Source: Xanthobacteraceae bacterium
GTDB lineage: Bacteria > Pseudomonadota > Alphaproteobacteria > Rhizobiales > Xanthobacteraceae
Reading direction: 5' to 3'
DNA: 33,960 nucleotides
Assembly: GCA_019746355.1 (NCBI GenBank)
Contig: JAIESC010000120.1
Span: forward strand, 1 to 33,960
Position numbers and translations under genes: made by a program. This document shows, piece by piece, positions 33,709 through 33,960 of the stretch; position 1 is the first letter of the stretch, and each line of letters begins with the position of its first letter. Under the pieces are notes generated by a model. The model was not told the origin of the DNA. It did not search any database and saw only the letters and a list, made by a program, of their open reading frames with translations.

Positions 33709-33960
33709 ATGCGCATCGTTGATCTCAGCCTCCCAATTCGGAATTTCTCCTTCGATACGCAGGAACAGCATATCGAGTACACCGATCACGCCGAGCTCGC
33801 CCGCAGTCGGGCCAAGGTTTACGGGATCCACCCGGACGATCTGCCATTGCCCGGAATTCACTCGGCCACCGAACGGCTCACATTGTCCTCGCATGCGGGC
33901 ACGCACATCGACGCGCCGATCCACTATGGGCCGACATGTGAAGGCAAGCCGGCCAAAACA
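33709..33960 (+). CDS. Cyclase-family metal-dependent hydrolase (kynurenine formamidase-like), 5' part
   Basis: The first 84 codons are in the window; the gene runs off the right edge. It begins MRIVDLSLPI and carries the family metal motif HxGTHxDxPxH as HAGTHIDAPIHYG (His62, His66, Asp68, His72). The family includes kynurenine formamidase, isatin hydrolase and related enzymes that hydrolyse amides, lactams or lactones with Mn or Zn. The ATG follows GGAG at 5-nt spacing. An insert of about 25 residues (EQHIEYTDHAELARSRAKVY) ahead of the metal motif distinguishes it from classic KynB. It follows GntR regulator 2 and a phased operator array, and with the amidases suggests breakdown of a cyclic or acylated amide. 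Confidence 0.85.
   Translation, partial: MRIVDLSLPIRNFSFDTQEQHIEYTDHAELARSRAKVYGIHPDDLPLPGIHSATERLTLSSHAGTHIDAPIHYGPTCEGKPAKT

Overview
The window looks like chromosomal DNA of a GC-rich alphaproteobacterium, most likely Hyphomicrobiales (Bradyrhizobium/Xanthobacteraceae-like). The reasons are the order tuf, tRNA-Trp(CCA), secE, nusG, rplK, rplA on the minus strand, an expanded set of Bug-type tricarboxylate-transporter receptors, and aerobic aromatic/xenobiotic-type catabolic genes. This placement is inferred from gene content, not from a database search.

Layout, left to right. 1-579 has no recognisable complete gene. 580-3610 holds a MetE-like zinc methyltransferase homologue, a ParDE toxin-antitoxin pair with its own promoter/operator, and a glutathionyl-hydroquinone reductase. 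3764-12550 is a plus-strand accessory block: an orphan molybdenum hydroxylase large subunit, four Bug receptors, a TfdA/TauD-type dioxygenase, and one opposing class III adenylate cyclase. 12522-16905 (minus) is a two-gene RND efflux operon. 17156-22838 (minus) is the translation/transcription block rplA-rplK-nusG-secE / tRNA-Trp / YbjQ / tuf, with gentisate 1,2-dioxygenase placed 19 nt upstream of tuf and one plus-strand Fis-type helix-turn-helix gene lodged between secE and tRNA-Trp. 23117-26769 (minus) has a second orphan molybdenum hydroxylase large subunit and a second MetE-like protein. A 5'-truncated Bug receptor at 26855-27319 marks a junction. From 27530 to the end there is a visibly more AT-rich catabolic cluster: two amidases, an arylmalonate-decarboxylase/racemase-like enzyme, two GntR/FCD regulators, and the start of a cyclase-family hydrolase.

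How the parts may work together. The Bug receptors (no TctA/TctB membrane subunits in the window), hydroxylases, dioxygenases, amidases and cyclase-family hydrolase suggest scavenging and degradation of small aromatic or amide carboxylates. In the right-hand cluster, the racemase-amidase operon and the cyclase gene each have a control region with three evenly phased repeats (19-bp and 22-bp periods) beside a GntR/FCD regulator gene. That makes it the best candidate here for an undescribed regulated pathway. The substrate cannot be read from sequence alone.

No CRISPR array, rRNA gene, insertion sequence or phage gene was seen.
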